Positions 1 through 7,306 of a stretch of DNA of 28,028 nt are shown piece after piece (positions within the stretch are counted from its first letter, which is position 1; each line of letters starts with the position of its first letter). Below the pieces are notes generated by a model. That model saw only the letters and a list, made by a program, of their open reading frames with translations, searched no databases and was not told where the DNA came from. Source of the DNA: JBCDCB01 sp039182735 (GTDB lineage Bacteria; Planctomycetota; Phycisphaerae; Phycisphaerales; UBA1924); assembly GCA_039182735.1 (NCBI GenBank), contig JBCDCB010000042.1:1-28028 (forward strand). Reading direction: 5' to 3'. Position numbers and translations under genes: made by a program.

Positions 1-294
1 CTCGCGGAGGCTTCGAGCGGTGCGCGCCAGCCGGAGTTCTTGAGCACGCACCCGCACCCCGAGACGCGCATCCGGGCGATTGATCGGCGTCTCGACAATG
101 AATACGCGGACGTGGAGACGCGGCGGGGTGTGGAGTTCTACGAAGCGCGCTTCCAGACGCGGTTCCTGCCGATGCTCGGGTGCGCGCCGTACGACGAGCA
201 CGCCGACGTGATGGGCGCGGTGGCGGATCTGCTGGGCGATCCGACGATGTGGTGCGGCGTGTGCGCGGCGCGTGCCGCGGCGGCGGGCGGCTGA
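1..294 (+). CDS. M48-family metallopeptidase, C-terminal fragment
   Basis: The reading frame is open from base 1 to the TGA at 292-294 and gives 97 residues, so only the C-terminus is present. The stretch QPEFLSTHPHPETRIRAI is the conserved segment found downstream of the catalytic zinc site in M48 (HtpX/Oma1/BepA-like) peptidases, where a STHP.P..RI motif is typical. The HExxH zinc motif would lie upstream of the window and cannot be checked. The C-terminal tail ends with a CGVC pair followed by an Ala-rich stretch, which is not a usual family feature. The gene is convergent with the M19 dipeptidase, with 9 bases between the stop codons. A TTG at 40 is not needed as a start because the family motif begins before it. 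Confidence 0.75.
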   Translation, partial: LAEASSGARQPEFLSTHPHPETRIRAIDRRLDNEYADVETRRGVEFYEARFQTRFLPMLGCAPYDEHADVMGAVADLLGDPTMWCGVCAARAAAAGG

Positions 295-303
295 GCCGGG
301 TGT

Positions 304-1464
304 TCAGGCCGAGGCGGCGCGGGTGGCGCGTTCGAAGAAGCGCAGCCAGTTGCCGTGGGTGAAGCGGACGAGTTCGTCGCGTGACCATCCTCGGAGGCGG
401 AGCGCGTCCCAGAGTGCGCGGAGGCCCGTTGGGGTGTCGATGCCGCGGGGGAGCATGTCGCTGCCGAAGCCGCCGTCCATGTCGGACCCGAGCCCGACAC
501 AGTCGGTCGAGCCGGTGAGGTCGCAGATGCGTTCGACGTGCGCGACGGCGTCGTCCACGGTGGGCGGTCCTGGCTCGCTGCGGACGAAGGGCCCGAAGAG
601 GTTGAGCCCGATGACGCCGCCGCGACCGGCGATCTCTTTGATGACGTCGTCGCGCAGGTGTCGCTGGTGCTCGCCGACGCCCGCGCTGGGGTAGAGCAGG
701 GCGCGGCAGTTGGAGTGGCTGGCCATGACGGGACGGTCGGTCGCTTCGAGCAGGTCGTCTACGGCGCGGTCGCAGAGGTGCGAGACGTCGTGGACGACGC
801 GGAGCGCGTCCATCGCGATGACGAGTTCTTTGCCCAGATCGGTGAGCCCGAGGTCGCTCTCGTTGCCCCCGGCGTAGCGCGACGGGTGAGCCCACGCCAT
901 GCCGACGGCGGCGAGCCCGCGCTCGACCCACCATTCGAGCGTGTCGGGCGAGCCGATGGGGTCAGCGTTTTCCATGAGGATGCCGATGGCGAGCGGGAAG
1001 GACCCGGGGACGTCGGCGATGGCAGCGCGCATCTCACCGGTCTCGGCTTCGTAGTCGTCGGGCGGGATCGATCCGTCGGGATCGTTGATGTGGACGCGGA
1101 GGCGGCCTTCCTCTGTCCAGCGCGCGAGCCCGAGTTGCCCGGACCCGAAGAGGGTGTGGTAGTACTCGAGCTGGGCGCGCCCGGCTTCGTGCGCGCCGAA
1201 GGCGTCGCCTGCGGGGTAGGCGGCGGGGCCCTCGCCGTCGGGCTCCGTGAAGATCGTGCCCAACGCGAGGCGCATGCCCGCATCGCGGAGCGCCGGGAGC
1301 GTGACGGCGGGCGGGCCTTCGTGGATGCGGTCGGAATCGTCGAGCTGGTCGAGCGGGAGGGTGAGCTCGCGCCCGCTCACGCCGAGGTACGCGAGGTCGA
1401 GATGCGCGTCGAACCAGACCGGTCCGACGCCTCCGCGGGCTGATTCGTGTGGTCCTTCCGCCAT
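304..1464 (-). CDS. Membrane dipeptidase, peptidase M19 family
   Basis: This 386-residue protein matches the zinc-dependent renal-dipeptidase (M19) family, TIM-barrel enzymes that cleave dipeptides, including some with D-residues. It has the N-terminal metal motif DAHLDL (His21, Asp23), the central HDVSHLCD and MASHSN segments carrying metal-binding histidines, and the late GLGSDMDGG segment with the conserved Asp. Length is normal for the family. No signal peptide is obvious, so it is probably cytoplasmic here. It starts at ATG 1464, 9 bases after the stop of the small membrane protein, as the last gene of a three-gene minus-strand operon. No strong Shine-Dalgarno precedes the ATG, which fits translational coupling. 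Confidence 0.9.
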   Translation of the reverse strand: MAEGPHESARGGVGPVWFDAHLDLAYLGVSGRELTLPLDQLDDSDRIHEGPPAVTLPALRDAGMRLALGTIFTEPDGEGPAAYPAGDAFGAHEAGRAQLEYYHTLFGSGQLGLARWTEEGRLRVHINDPDGSIPPDDYEAETGEMRAAIADVPGSFPLAIGILMENADPIGSPDTLEWWVERGLAAVGMAWAHPSRYAGGNESDLGLTDLGKELVIAMDALRVVHDVSHLCDRAVDDLLEATDRPVMASHSNCRALLYPSAGVGEHQRHLRDDVIKEIAGRGGVIGLNLFGPFVRSEPGPPTVDDAVAHVERICDLTGSTDCVGLGSDMDGGFGSDMLPRGIDTPTGLRALWDALRLRGWSRDELVRFTHGNWLRFFERATRAASA

Positions 1465-1473
1465 GCGCCCATG

Positions 1474-2037
1474 CTAGGGGGCGGCATCGGATGGGGTCAC
1501 GCCGAGGCGTGCGTTGATCGCGTTGGCGGCTTCGCCGAGATCGCCCGCCAGCGTGCGCTCGGGGAGGTGAAAGATGCCCTCGACGCCGAGCAGGCGGTTG
1601 AAGAGCGCGATGCGTTTGCGGGTGCGCTCGGGCAACTGGTTGACGAGGCGCTGGTGATCGCGGGCGACGAGCACGAGGTAGCGCCGTCGGATTTGCGTCG
1701 AGGCGGCGGGGACGGCGACCTCGGCGCTCGCGAGCTCGTCCCAGCGCAGCGCGAGCGGCTCGGTCCAAGAGTCATGCATGACGAGGCGATCTTGCCGGGC
1801 GTCGATCGCGATGATGGTGCGCAGCGCGCGACGCCACGCACGCGCGGCGACGAAGGCGAGCGAGAATCCGATCGCAGCCACCGCCCAGCCCCACCAGTGA
1901 TTCGGTGCGCCGCCCCACGCGATGAACACGGGGGCAAAAGGCAGCGCGAGCGCGGTCAGAACGATCGCGATGATGACGCGCGGCGAACGCGATGCGCGGA
2001 TCGTCAGGGTGTCCACTTCCACGTCGTGGGAATCCAC
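1474..2037 (-). CDS. Two-span membrane protein of unknown function
   Basis: This 187-residue protein has two adjacent hydrophobic segments (about residues 20-40 and 48-66) followed by a soluble C-terminal domain with a beta-rich stretch and a terminal helix. The arrangement resembles small bacterial proteins with a membrane hairpin and a PH-like cytoplasmic domain, but I do not recognise a named family. The annotated start is GTG at 2037, which overlaps the upstream hydrolase gene by 34 bases. GTG codons at 2022 and 2016 are equally plausible starts and would shorten the overlap. It sits between the secreted hydrolase and the dipeptidase in one operon, so it may have an envelope role; that is inference from position only. 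Confidence 0.6.
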   Translation of the reverse strand: MDSHDVEVDTLTIRASRSPRVIIAIVLTALALPFAPVFIAWGGAPNHWWGWAVAAIGFSLAFVAARAWRRALRTIIAIDARQDRLVMHDSWTEPLALRWDELASAEVAVPAASTQIRRRYLVLVARDHQRLVNQLPERTRKRIALFNRLLGVEGIFHLPERTLAGDLGEAANAINARLGVTPSDAAP

Positions 2038-3017
2038 TGGAACTTCTCGCCTTTGCGCTGCACGGTGCCGACGCCCGGGAAAGAGATGTGCGTCGCGACG
2101 AGCAGGTCACCACGGTCTGCCGCTTCGCTGAGCAGGCGACGGCGGGTCTCGACGGCGCGATCGGGCTGCGCGTCGAACTGGAAGTACCACTCGGGGTGCT
2201 CGAACGAAAGCACGTGGTGCGTGGCGACATCACCGATGAAGCGGAGACGACGCCCGTCGTGCTCGAGCTCGACGCCGCAGTGACCGGGCGTGTGCCCGTG
2301 GAGTTCCGCGACGCGCACGCCGGGGATGACCTCGTCGCCGTGGTCGATACTCCCGTTGCGGTTGGGGGTGAGCATCATGGCGTTGATCGCGGCCTGCGCG
2401 CCCTCGATGACGCCCGCCGGGTCGTTGCCGAGGGTGACGAACGGCATCTTCGAAAGGTCAGGATCGTTGCGCCAGAAGTCGATTTCTTCGGAGCACGCGG
2501 TGTGCCGGGCCCGGCGGAAGCGAGCGTTGCCATCGGGGTAGAGCCCGCCGACGTGGTCGGGGTGCATGTGCGTGACAAAGACATCGGTGATGTCATCCGG
2601 CGATATGCCAAGCGCTTCGAGGTGCGCGAGCTGGAAGCCGGCGGTGTCGCCGAAGAGGTCGCCGCAGCCGCCGTCGATCAGGAGCGTGCGCCCGCCCGAG
2701 CGGACGAGCATGGTGTTGCAGTTGCTCCAGGCGTCTTCGGGGTCGAGGTGCGCCGTGCGCAGGACGTTGTAGACGGCGTCCTTGGTGGTGTTGGCGCCGG
2801 TGGTGGGGTGCGGGCTGCCGACGGGCCATCCGCCGTCGGAGATGACGGTGATTTCGTGCGGCCCGAACATGAATCGGTAGAAGCCCGCGCCGTTGCGGAT
2901 CTTGGACTGGTCCATGCGCGCGCCCCGGTTCTGTACGTGTGCGGCGGTCGCGCCGGCGCCCAGAACGCCCGCGGCCATCAGTGTGATCGCTTCTCGTCGG
3001 CCCATTCCGTCGTTCAT
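2004..3017 (-). CDS. Metallo-beta-lactamase-fold hydrolase, probably Tat-exported
   Basis: This 337-residue protein carries the dinuclear-zinc motif HMHPDH (His150, His152, Asp154, His155), followed by HGHTPGH (His242 or His246 as ligand) and FIGD (Asp263), the signature set of the metallo-beta-lactamase superfamily. The general layout (NTMLV..GGRTLLIDGG before the motif, a long insert after it) resembles AHL-lactonase-like and related hydrolases; the substrate cannot be told from sequence. The N-terminus has MGRRE (Arg7-Arg8) followed by a hydrophobic Ala/Gly-rich stretch to about residue 26, a likely Tat signal peptide. GGAG lies about 9 bases before the ATG. It is the first gene of the operon and ends inside the next one. 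Confidence 0.85.
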   Translation of the reverse strand: MNDGMGRREAITLMAAGVLGAGATAAHVQNRGARMDQSKIRNGAGFYRFMFGPHEITVISDGGWPVGSPHPTTGANTTKDAVYNVLRTAHLDPEDAWSNCNTMLVRSGGRTLLIDGGCGDLFGDTAGFQLAHLEALGISPDDITDVFVTHMHPDHVGGLYPDGNARFRRARHTACSEEIDFWRNDPDLSKMPFVTLGNDPAGVIEGAQAAINAMMLTPNRNGSIDHGDEVIPGVRVAELHGHTPGHCGVELEHDGRRLRFIGDVATHHVLSFEHPEWYFQFDAQPDRAVETRRRLLSEAADRGDLLVATHISFPGVGTVQRKGEKFQWIPTTWKWTP

Positions 3018-3097
3018 CGTCTCGCCTCCGCGATGGGTTCAGCGAGAGTGTAGAGCCGACGCACCGCGGCGCGGATTGTTCCGCCGTCGTGAGCCGA

Positions 3098-3760
<663 letters not shown>

Positions 3761-3824
3761 GGGGGTCTCCGATCAGTAGCTGTGGAAGGGTACAGCGCGG
3801 GGCGGTGACCGCCGTTGAAGGAAA

Positions 3825-3868
3825 ACTCAACGATCGTTGTTGACAAAGACTCAACGATCGTCAAGAAT
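3825..3868 (+). promoter_or_regulatory. padR promoter with twin operator repeat
   Basis: A 13-base direct repeat ACTCAACGATCGT occurs at 3825-3837 and 3849-3861, 24 bases apart. The first copy lies in a perfect 12-base palindrome CAACGATCGTTG (3828-3839); the second keeps the core ACGATCGT. Between them is a perfect -35 hexamer TTGACA (3840-3845), followed after 17 bases by AAGAAT (3863-3868, four of six matches to the -10 consensus). The two copies therefore bracket the -35 box, as expected for an autorepressor site. The predicted transcript start coincides with the ATG at 3875. The site is also 65 bases upstream of divergent scoB, so both genes may be controlled. Confidence 0.6.
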
Positions 3869-3874
3869 ACGGCT

Positions 3875-4159
3875 ATGCATGGATTGAACGCCATTCTGCT
3901 GTTGTCTGCGATGATCAACGGCGAGGGGACCGCAATCGACATGGTCGAGCGGGTCCAGCGCAACGCCGACAAGAAACTCGACCTCGCGTCCGCGTACGTC
4001 CAACTCGACCGTCTCGAGCGTCAGGGGCTCGCGAAGAGTCGGCTGGGCGACAAGAAGGACGCGCGAGGCCGACGCCGACGCCTCTTCCGCATCACTGCCG
4101 AGGGCGAGCACATGCTCCGCTCCATCGAGCTGGCGAGGGGAGGGGTGAGCTTTGCGTGA
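3875..4159 (+). CDS. PadR-family transcriptional regulator
   Basis: This is a small winged-helix regulator of 94 residues from the ATG at 3875. It has the PadR signature: an N-terminal helix (LNAILLLSAMI), a helix-turn-helix with LDLASAYVQLDRLERQGLAKS, and the beta-hairpin wing RRRLFRITAEG followed by a C-terminal helix. The frame stays open upstream to a TTG at 3815, but those 20 codons are made of the operator repeats and the promoter, so the internal ATG is preferred. No Shine-Dalgarno precedes it and the predicted transcript would start at or next to the ATG, so the message is probably leaderless. It overlaps the next gene by 8 bases. PadR proteins usually repress and respond to small ligands or to a partner membrane protein. 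Confidence 0.85.
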   Translation: MHGLNAILLLSAMINGEGTAIDMVERVQRNADKKLDLASAYVQLDRLERQGLAKSRLGDKKDARGRRRRLFRITAEGEHMLRSIELARGGVSFA

Positions 4160-4667
4160 CGACCGGACAACAACCCGCGTATCTGCTTTGCTCTGCATTG
4201 GCGATATGAGCCGGCGGGAGGCCAGTGCCATTCGGCGCGAGGCAAAGAAACTAACGTGCGCTCAATTTCCTCGTTCTGATCGTGTGATTATTAATAGATC
4301 AAAGAATGAACTACTTGTGATTACCAAAGGCGATCATGATGGTTCCGCATTCAACTACTTAACATCAATCATGGACAAAAATGAGAAAATCGTTGCGATG
4401 TCCATACGTGTGCGGAGGTCTTCATCAAGCAGCGATCCAAGTGATGCTCTCCAACAGATCATGGAGATGATCGCACTTCTTGTTCCGGGACCGCATCGAG
4501 AAGCGGTTCTCGGAGAGCTAGACACCGACGAATGGCGCGAGAAGCTCGCACGGTTGCATCCGGTGCTCCGCTGGCTTGTGATCGGCGCGAAGATGATGGC
4601 CGTGCTGCGCATCGGGCTGGGGCTGTGGCGGAGTACGTTCTTCGAGAAGATCCGCGTCGGGCCGTGA
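4152..4667 (+). CDS. PadR-linked protein of unknown function with hydrophobic C-terminus
   Basis: This 171-residue protein starts at TTG 4152 behind a strong GGGGAGGGG ribosome-binding stretch (about 4137-4145). It overlaps the padR stop, so the two are translationally coupled. An ATG at 4206 is the alternative start. The N-terminal half is polar and unlike anything I recognise. The C-terminal half (LLVPGPHREAVLGEL, then a hydrophobic LRWLVIGAKMMAVLRIGLGL segment) resembles the prefix domain of some ABC-permease proteins that are commonly paired with PadR genes; this is a weak resemblance. Bases about 4240-4470 are clearly richer in A and T than the neighbours, which suggests acquired sequence. 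It probably works with or is controlled by the PadR protein. Confidence 0.6.
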   Translation: MRDDRTTTRVSALLCIGDMSRREASAIRREAKKLTCAQFPRSDRVIINRSKNELLVITKGDHDGSAFNYLTSIMDKNEKIVAMSIRVRRSSSSSDPSDALQQIMEMIALLVPGPHREAVLGELDTDEWREKLARLHPVLRWLVIGAKMMAVLRIGLGLWRSTFFEKIRVGP

Positions 4668-4738
4668 GGGCGGGTAGGTGACGGGCGAGATGCCCGTCCC
4701 ACGAGGTTGCGGAGAGCCGGAGGCCCGCCCTCTCACGG
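4662..4738. repeat. Nested inverted repeat, REP-like or bidirectional terminator
   Basis: An outer inverted repeat pairs CCGTGAGGGCGGG (4662-4674) with CCCGCCCTCTCACGG (4724-4738), with a two-base bulge. An inner perfect hairpin GACGGGC-GAGAT-GCCCGTC lies at 4680-4698. The unit begins over the stop codon of the PadR-linked gene and ends 25 bases before the end of convergent scoA. It could therefore stop transcription from both sides. The inner hairpin resembles the widespread interspersed palindromes with a GGGACGGGCATCTCGCCCGTC-like theme found in many bacterial genomes. Confidence 0.5.
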
Positions 4739-4763
4739 TCGCGGCTCGTCAGAAGGTGTCGCG

Positions 4764-5501
4764 TCACCCCTCGCGCACGGTGCGCTGCTCGATGCGTTTT
4801 TCGCTTGTGGTCTTGACGATCGCGTCCACGTAGCAGCCGGGCGTGTGGGTGAAGTCGGGGTCGAAGTCGCCGGGCTCGACGATTTCTTCGACCTCGGCGA
4901 TGGTGAACTCCGCCGCCGTCGCCATCATCGGGTTGAAGTTGCGCGCCGTCATGCGGTACGTGAGGTTGCCGAACTTGTCTGCCTTGTACGCCTTCACCAG
5001 CGCGAGCTTGGCCCAGAGCCCGGTCTCCATGACGTACGGGCGCGAGCGTCCGGAGCCGGCGGGGAACTCGAACTCTTGCACGGGCTTGCCCTCGGCGACC
5101 TGCGTGCCGACGCCCGTCGCGGTGAAGAAGGCGGGGATGCCCGCGCCGCCGGCGCGGACACGCTCGGCGAGGGTGCCCTGCGGGTTGAACTCCACTTCGA
5201 GATCGCCGTCGAGGAACTGGCGCATGAAGGTGTCGTTCTCGCCGACGTAGGACGAGACCATCTTCTTGATCTGGCGTGTTTGCAGAAGGAGCCCGAGGCC
5301 CCAGTCATCGACGCCGGCGTTGTTGGAGACACAGGTGAGCCCGGTGACGCCGGAGTCGCGCAGGGCGATGATGAGCTGCTCGGGGATGCCGCAGAGCCCG
5401 AACCCGCCGACGTGGACGACGATGTCGTTTGCGAGGCAGCCGCGCTGTCTGGCGGCATCGAGGGCGGCGGACGGCGTATCGAAGATCTTCTGGCGTGCCA
5501 T
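4764..5501 (-). CDS. scoA: 3-oxoacid CoA-transferase, subunit A
   Basis: This 245-residue protein is the alpha subunit of a family I CoA-transferase. The glycine-rich HVGGFGLCGIPEQLI (from about residue 30) is the conserved CoA-binding segment, followed by SNNAGVDDWGLGLLL, the SSYVGENDTF region and the PADKFGNLTYR-like KADKFGNLTYR motif. The frame runs 23 codons further upstream, but the ATG at 5501 begins the conserved sequence and has TACCAT exactly six bases before it, so it is chosen as a leaderless start. With ScoB it transfers CoA from succinyl-CoA to acetoacetate (or another 3-oxoacid). The separation from scoB by an opposite-strand module is unusual, because the subunits are normally adjacent or overlapping. 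Confidence 0.92.
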   Translation of the reverse strand: MARQKIFDTPSAALDAARQRGCLANDIVVHVGGFGLCGIPEQLIIALRDSGVTGLTCVSNNAGVDDWGLGLLLQTRQIKKMVSSYVGENDTFMRQFLDGDLEVEFNPQGTLAERVRAGGAGIPAFFTATGVGTQVAEGKPVQEFEFPAGSGRSRPYVMETGLWAKLALVKAYKADKFGNLTYRMTARNFNPMMATAAEFTIAEVEEIVEPGDFDPDFTHTPGCYVDAIVKTTSEKRIEQRTVREG

Positions 5502-5507
5502 CCGGAG

Positions 5508-5513
5508 ATGGTA
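5508..5513 (-). promoter_or_regulatory. -10 element of scoA (leaderless type)
   Basis: On the minus strand TACCAT occupies 5513-5508, followed by six bases and then the scoA ATG at 5501. The spacing equals that seen at several other genes of the window and predicts transcription starting at the A of the ATG. I see no clear Shine-Dalgarno sequence before this start and no clear -35 box. Confidence 0.45.
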
Positions 5514-5542
5514 CCGAACGCGGGCGGTGCGCAATCGCAACA

Positions 5543-6538
5543 ATGCCGATGATGACCGAGACCGCCGCACCGCGCGACAACGCGATCGAGGAGCAGGGGC
5601 TGATCACCGACGGCGTGGCGTGCGTGTCGTGCGGGCAGGATCTGGGCGGGCTGGATCCGGGCGGCGTGTGCCCGGAGTGCGGCGCGTCGATCAAGCGTTC
5701 GCTCGCCGGGCCAAGACTGTTTTATGCGGGGCCCGCTTGGCTCGAACGCATCGCGCGGGGCGCGCGGCTGTCGTTCATGGGTCTGGTCGCGACGCTGATC
5801 GTTTCGGTGGTCGGCGTAAGCGCGTTGCTGGTGCTGTCGATCGTGGAGCGTGCGCAGGGGTTCGGGAGCGGTGCGTACACGACGCCCATTGCGTACGCCT
5901 TCGGGCTGCTGCTGCTGCTGGCGATCTTCGCGTCGGCAGCGGGCGGGTGGTTCGCGACCACGCCGCAGCCCGGCATGGGCGTGGTGCGTCAGCGGAAGAA
6001 CCACGCGAAGCGCGCGCGTGTGCTCTTTGTGATCAGCGGTGGAGCGGTCCTGCTCAACTTGATGCTCACGTTCACGGGTGTGTGGAGCGCCGTTGGCCAG
6101 CGGTGGGGATGGGTGTGGCAAGACGGCATCGTCTCGTTCGTGAGCGCGATCGCGCTGACGGCGCTGGTCTTCGCGATCTCCGCGTGGAGCAGGCATCTGC
6201 GAACGCTCAGCGCGCGCATCCGTCCGAGATCGCTCTACACGCGCTGGCGACGGTTCTCGCAGATGGTCTCGGTGGGTGCGTGGACCGCGACGGTCGCCGC
6301 GTGCGGCTTCGTGGTGCTCGCACACGTCGCCATGCCGATCGTTGCGCGTCTTCCAGCGTCGGCACAGATCCTCGCCGTTCCGGTGGGGCTCACGATCGTC
6401 GGGATCGTGTTCTCATCGCTGTTGATCGGGGTGTATTGGTTCGCGCTGGCGATCCGCGCGATGCAGCTGACGCGTGTGTCGCAGCGCGCGTTCGAAGCCG
6501 TGCATGAGAAGAGCCTGCTGGTCGATCAGTCGTCGTGA
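5543..6538 (+). CDS. Zinc-ribbon multi-span membrane protein, function unknown
   Basis: This 331-residue protein opens with a short polar stretch and a four-cysteine zinc ribbon (Cys27, Cys30, Cys43, Cys46: CVSCG...CPECG). Six hydrophobic segments that look membrane-spanning follow, ending in a short cytoplasmic tail. Proteins built as an N-terminal zinc ribbon plus several membrane spans are common and mostly uncharacterised in planctomycetes. ATG codons at 5543, 5549 and 5552 are all possible starts and none has a strong Shine-Dalgarno; the first is listed. It is divergent from scoA (41 bases between starts) and overlaps the end of the Lrp-type gene by 13 bases on the opposite strand. No function can be assigned. 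Confidence 0.75.
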   Translation: MPMMTETAAPRDNAIEEQGLITDGVACVSCGQDLGGLDPGGVCPECGASIKRSLAGPRLFYAGPAWLERIARGARLSFMGLVATLIVSVVGVSALLVLSIVERAQGFGSGAYTTPIAYAFGLLLLLAIFASAAGGWFATTPQPGMGVVRQRKNHAKRARVLFVISGGAVLLNLMLTFTGVWSAVGQRWGWVWQDGIVSFVSAIALTALVFAISAWSRHLRTLSARIRPRSLYTRWRRFSQMVSVGAWTATVAACGFVVLAHVAMPIVARLPASAQILAVPVGLTIVGIVFSSLLIGVYWFALAIRAMQLTRVSQRAFEAVHEKSLLVDQSS

Positions 6539-7110
6539 TGCCCGTTGCCGACGGCGTCGAGCGCGACACGGGTCTCGTCCTTGATCGGGCTCAGGCAGAA
6601 CGACGTGCGCACGCGCCCGATGTTGGGGATCTTCGACAGGCGCTGCACCACGAACTGCTCGTACTGCGCCATGTCGGTGACGAGGACCTTGAGGATGAAG
6701 TCTTCCTCGCCCGCGGTGTACCACGCGGCCTGGACCTCTTCGAACTCGGCGACGGCTTCGGTGAAGGCGTCAAGCTTGTCCTTGCCGTGTTCGCGCAGCG
6801 TGATGTGCACGATCGCGGTGATGGTCTTCTCAAGAAGCTGCGGGTCGAGAACGGCGACGTAGCGCCGGATGATCCCGGATTGTTCGAGCTTCTTGACGCG
6901 CTCGAGCGTGCTGGGCGGGCTGATCCCGACGCGCTGGGCGAGCGTGGCGTTGGTGATCTTCGAGTCTTCCTGGAGCTGCCCGAGGATGGCAAGGTCGATG
7001 GCGTCGAACTTGACGCGCCCGCGCTTCCCGTTCCCGTTGCGGCGTGCGACGCCGTTGCCCGGTTCGCTCGCGCGGGCTTTGCTGGCTTTCGCGTTGGATG
7101 CCTTGGCCAT
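6526..7110 (-). CDS. Lrp/AsnC-family transcriptional regulator
   Basis: This 194-residue protein has a basic, low-complexity N-terminal extension of about 33 residues (Ala/Lys/Gly/Arg-rich). A standard Lrp helix-turn-helix follows (FDAIDLAILGQLQEDSKI, then TLAQRVGISPPSTLERVKKL), and then an RAM ligand-binding domain (about residues 90-185). Lrp/AsnC proteins sense amino acids and often control their catabolism. This gene lies near hpd, separated from it by an insert carrying a transposase and a DUF5343 gene, so a role in tyrosine catabolism is plausible but inferred. The ATG at 7110 is chosen over upstream codons because a promoter and palindrome lie at 7173-7213. The basic tail is longer than in typical Lrp proteins. 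Confidence 0.9.
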   Translation of the reverse strand: MAKASNAKASKARASEPGNGVARRNGNGKRGRVKFDAIDLAILGQLQEDSKITNATLAQRVGISPPSTLERVKKLEQSGIIRRYVAVLDPQLLEKTITAIVHITLREHGKDKLDAFTEAVAEFEEVQAAWYTAGEEDFILKVLVTDMAQYEQFVVQRLSKIPNIGRVRTSFCLSPIKDETRVALDAVGNGHHDD

Positions 7111-7172
7111 GGTGGGGCTCCGACTCCGGCGACGATTGGTCCCGCACAGGCCCCGGACGTTGGTCGCCCGGG

Positions 7173-7213
7173 CCCACTGATGAAGAATATTCACAGTGGG
7201 GCGTGCTCGGCAA
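7173..7213 (-). promoter_or_regulatory. Promoter and palindromic operator of the Lrp/AsnC gene
   Basis: On the minus strand, TTGCCG (7213-7208) is followed after 18 bases by TATTCT (7189-7184), a good sigma-70-type promoter with a predicted start near 7178. The -10 box lies inside an inverted repeat: CCCACTG (7173-7179) and CAGTGGG (7194-7200) with 14 bases between, which also holds the small palindrome GAATATTC. A regulator bound here would block its own promoter, as Lrp/AsnC proteins commonly do. Confidence 0.5.
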
Positions 7214-7256
7214 AAGATTTGCGGGAGTATGTCGTTGACGCACACGATTTATTCAG

Positions 7257-7284
7257 AAAAGAGCCGACCCTGACGCGGGTCGGC
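7257..7284 (-). terminator. Rho-independent terminator after the transposase gene
   Basis: On the minus strand a perfect 8-base stem (GCCGACCC / GGGTCGGC, 7284-7277 with 7270-7263) closes a 6-base loop and is followed by TCTTTTCTG. It lies 23 bases past the transposase stop and before the Lrp promoter, so it would shield that promoter from transposase read-through. Confidence 0.7.
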
Positions 7285-7306
7285 CCAGCGGAGGCCAGTC
7301 GAACGC

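Noticed and set aside
3815..3874. Longer PadR protein from the TTG at 3815
   Set aside because: The extra codons consist of the operator repeat and -35/-10 boxes; the repeated STIV in the peptide is only a result of the DNA repeat.
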